Shown: in pieces, positions 5,261-5,431 of the stretch
Layout: every line of letters begins with the position of its first letter
How positions within the stretch are numbered: position 1 is the stretch's first letter
NCBI GenBank assembly: GCA_030668045.1
Contig: DAOUUR010000199.1
Coordinates: 1-5,431 of the forward strand
DNA from: a bacterium
GTDB taxonomy: Bacteria > Zixibacteria > MSB-5A5 > GN15 > FEB-12
Direction: 5' to 3'
Length of the DNA: 5,431 bases
Program-made: the position numbers and the translations under genes
Notes under the pieces: generated by a model
Told to the model about the DNA's origin: nothing
What the model saw: only the letters and a program-made list of their open reading frames with translations
Database searches by the model: none

Positions 5261-5431
5261 TTACATAGCCTTCAGTTTTTGTGCGACCGCGTCCTGCAAT
5301 CCCTGACGGAACTCAGCCGGAATATGCCGCAGTGTTGATTCGGCAAAACCAGCTACTATCATCCTGACAGCTTCGGAGGGATCAATACCGCGAGCCTCCA
5401 GATAGAATCGTTCCATCGGGTCGATCGGTCC
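5261..5431 (-). CDS. sufD: SufD, Fe-S scaffold subunit (3' end only)
   Basis: The last 56 residues of a gene whose start lies beyond the window, ending in TAA at 5263-5261. The fragment contains RFYLEARGIDPSEAVRMI (8-25) followed by VAGFAEST (26-33) and HIPAEF (36-41), the helical C-terminal signature shared by SufB and SufD. SufD, with SufB and the ATPase SufC, forms the scaffold on which clusters are built. SufD is favoured over SufB because of the FYLxxRGID form and the usual order sufC-sufB-sufD-sufS, but SufB cannot be fully excluded from so short a piece. One base separates its stop from the Rieske start, so translation is probably coupled. Confidence 0.84.
   Translation of the reverse strand, partial: GPIDPMERFYLEARGIDPSEAVRMIVAGFAESTLRHIPAEFRQGLQDAVAQKLKAM
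5269..5273 (-). promoter_or_regulatory. Ribosome binding site of the Rieske gene inside sufD
   Basis: GAAGG on the minus strand lies within the last codons of sufD, nine bases before the ATG at 5259. With the one-base gap between stop and start, it suggests that ribosomes ending sufD re-initiate on the Rieske gene. Confidence 0.5.

Overview
The window carries nine protein genes, two of them cut by the window edges, in two converging groups. There are no RNA genes, mobile elements or CRISPR arrays. Genes 1-5 are on the plus strand (1-2822): the tail of an unrecognised gene, an AhpE/PrxQ-type peroxiredoxin, quinolinate synthase (nadA), and a short-chain dehydrogenase that carries the FabL-type enoyl-ACP reductase signature. 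Genes 6-10 region, on the minus strand (2868-5431), is a compact SUF iron-sulfur cluster assembly operon. Read in its own direction, its order is sufD (3' end only), a Rieske ferredoxin, sufS, sufU and sufT, with gaps of 1, 11 and 9 bp and one 4-bp ATGA overlap.

The organism is a bacterium with moderate GC content, using ATG, GTG and AGGA/GGAAG-like ribosome binding sites. The gene set is SufU-type SUF, Bacillus-like long-form NadA and FabL, but the layout is not that of a known Bacillus. An uncultured or deep-branching phylum (for example one of the FCB-group or candidate phyla) fits, but this is inference from gene content and cannot be settled from 5.4 kb.

Functional links: SufS removes sulfur from cysteine, SufU accepts it and passes it to the SufBCD scaffold (only SufD's tail is visible), and SufT is a maturation/transfer factor. 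The Rieske protein may supply electrons or simply be a co-expressed Fe-S client. NadA on the opposite strand needs an oxygen-labile [4Fe-4S] cluster, and the neighbouring peroxiredoxin removes peroxides, so a shared theme of Fe-S biology and oxidative stress is plausible but not proven.

The longest noncoding stretches are 627-817 (upstream of nadA, rich in inverted repeats with a good -10-like hexamer) and 1898-2075 (upstream of fabL, no convincing promoter or terminator). I do not see an undescribed multi-gene system. The points most worth checking are the FabL-type reductase, the Rieske protein inside the suf operon, and the possible operator in front of nadA.
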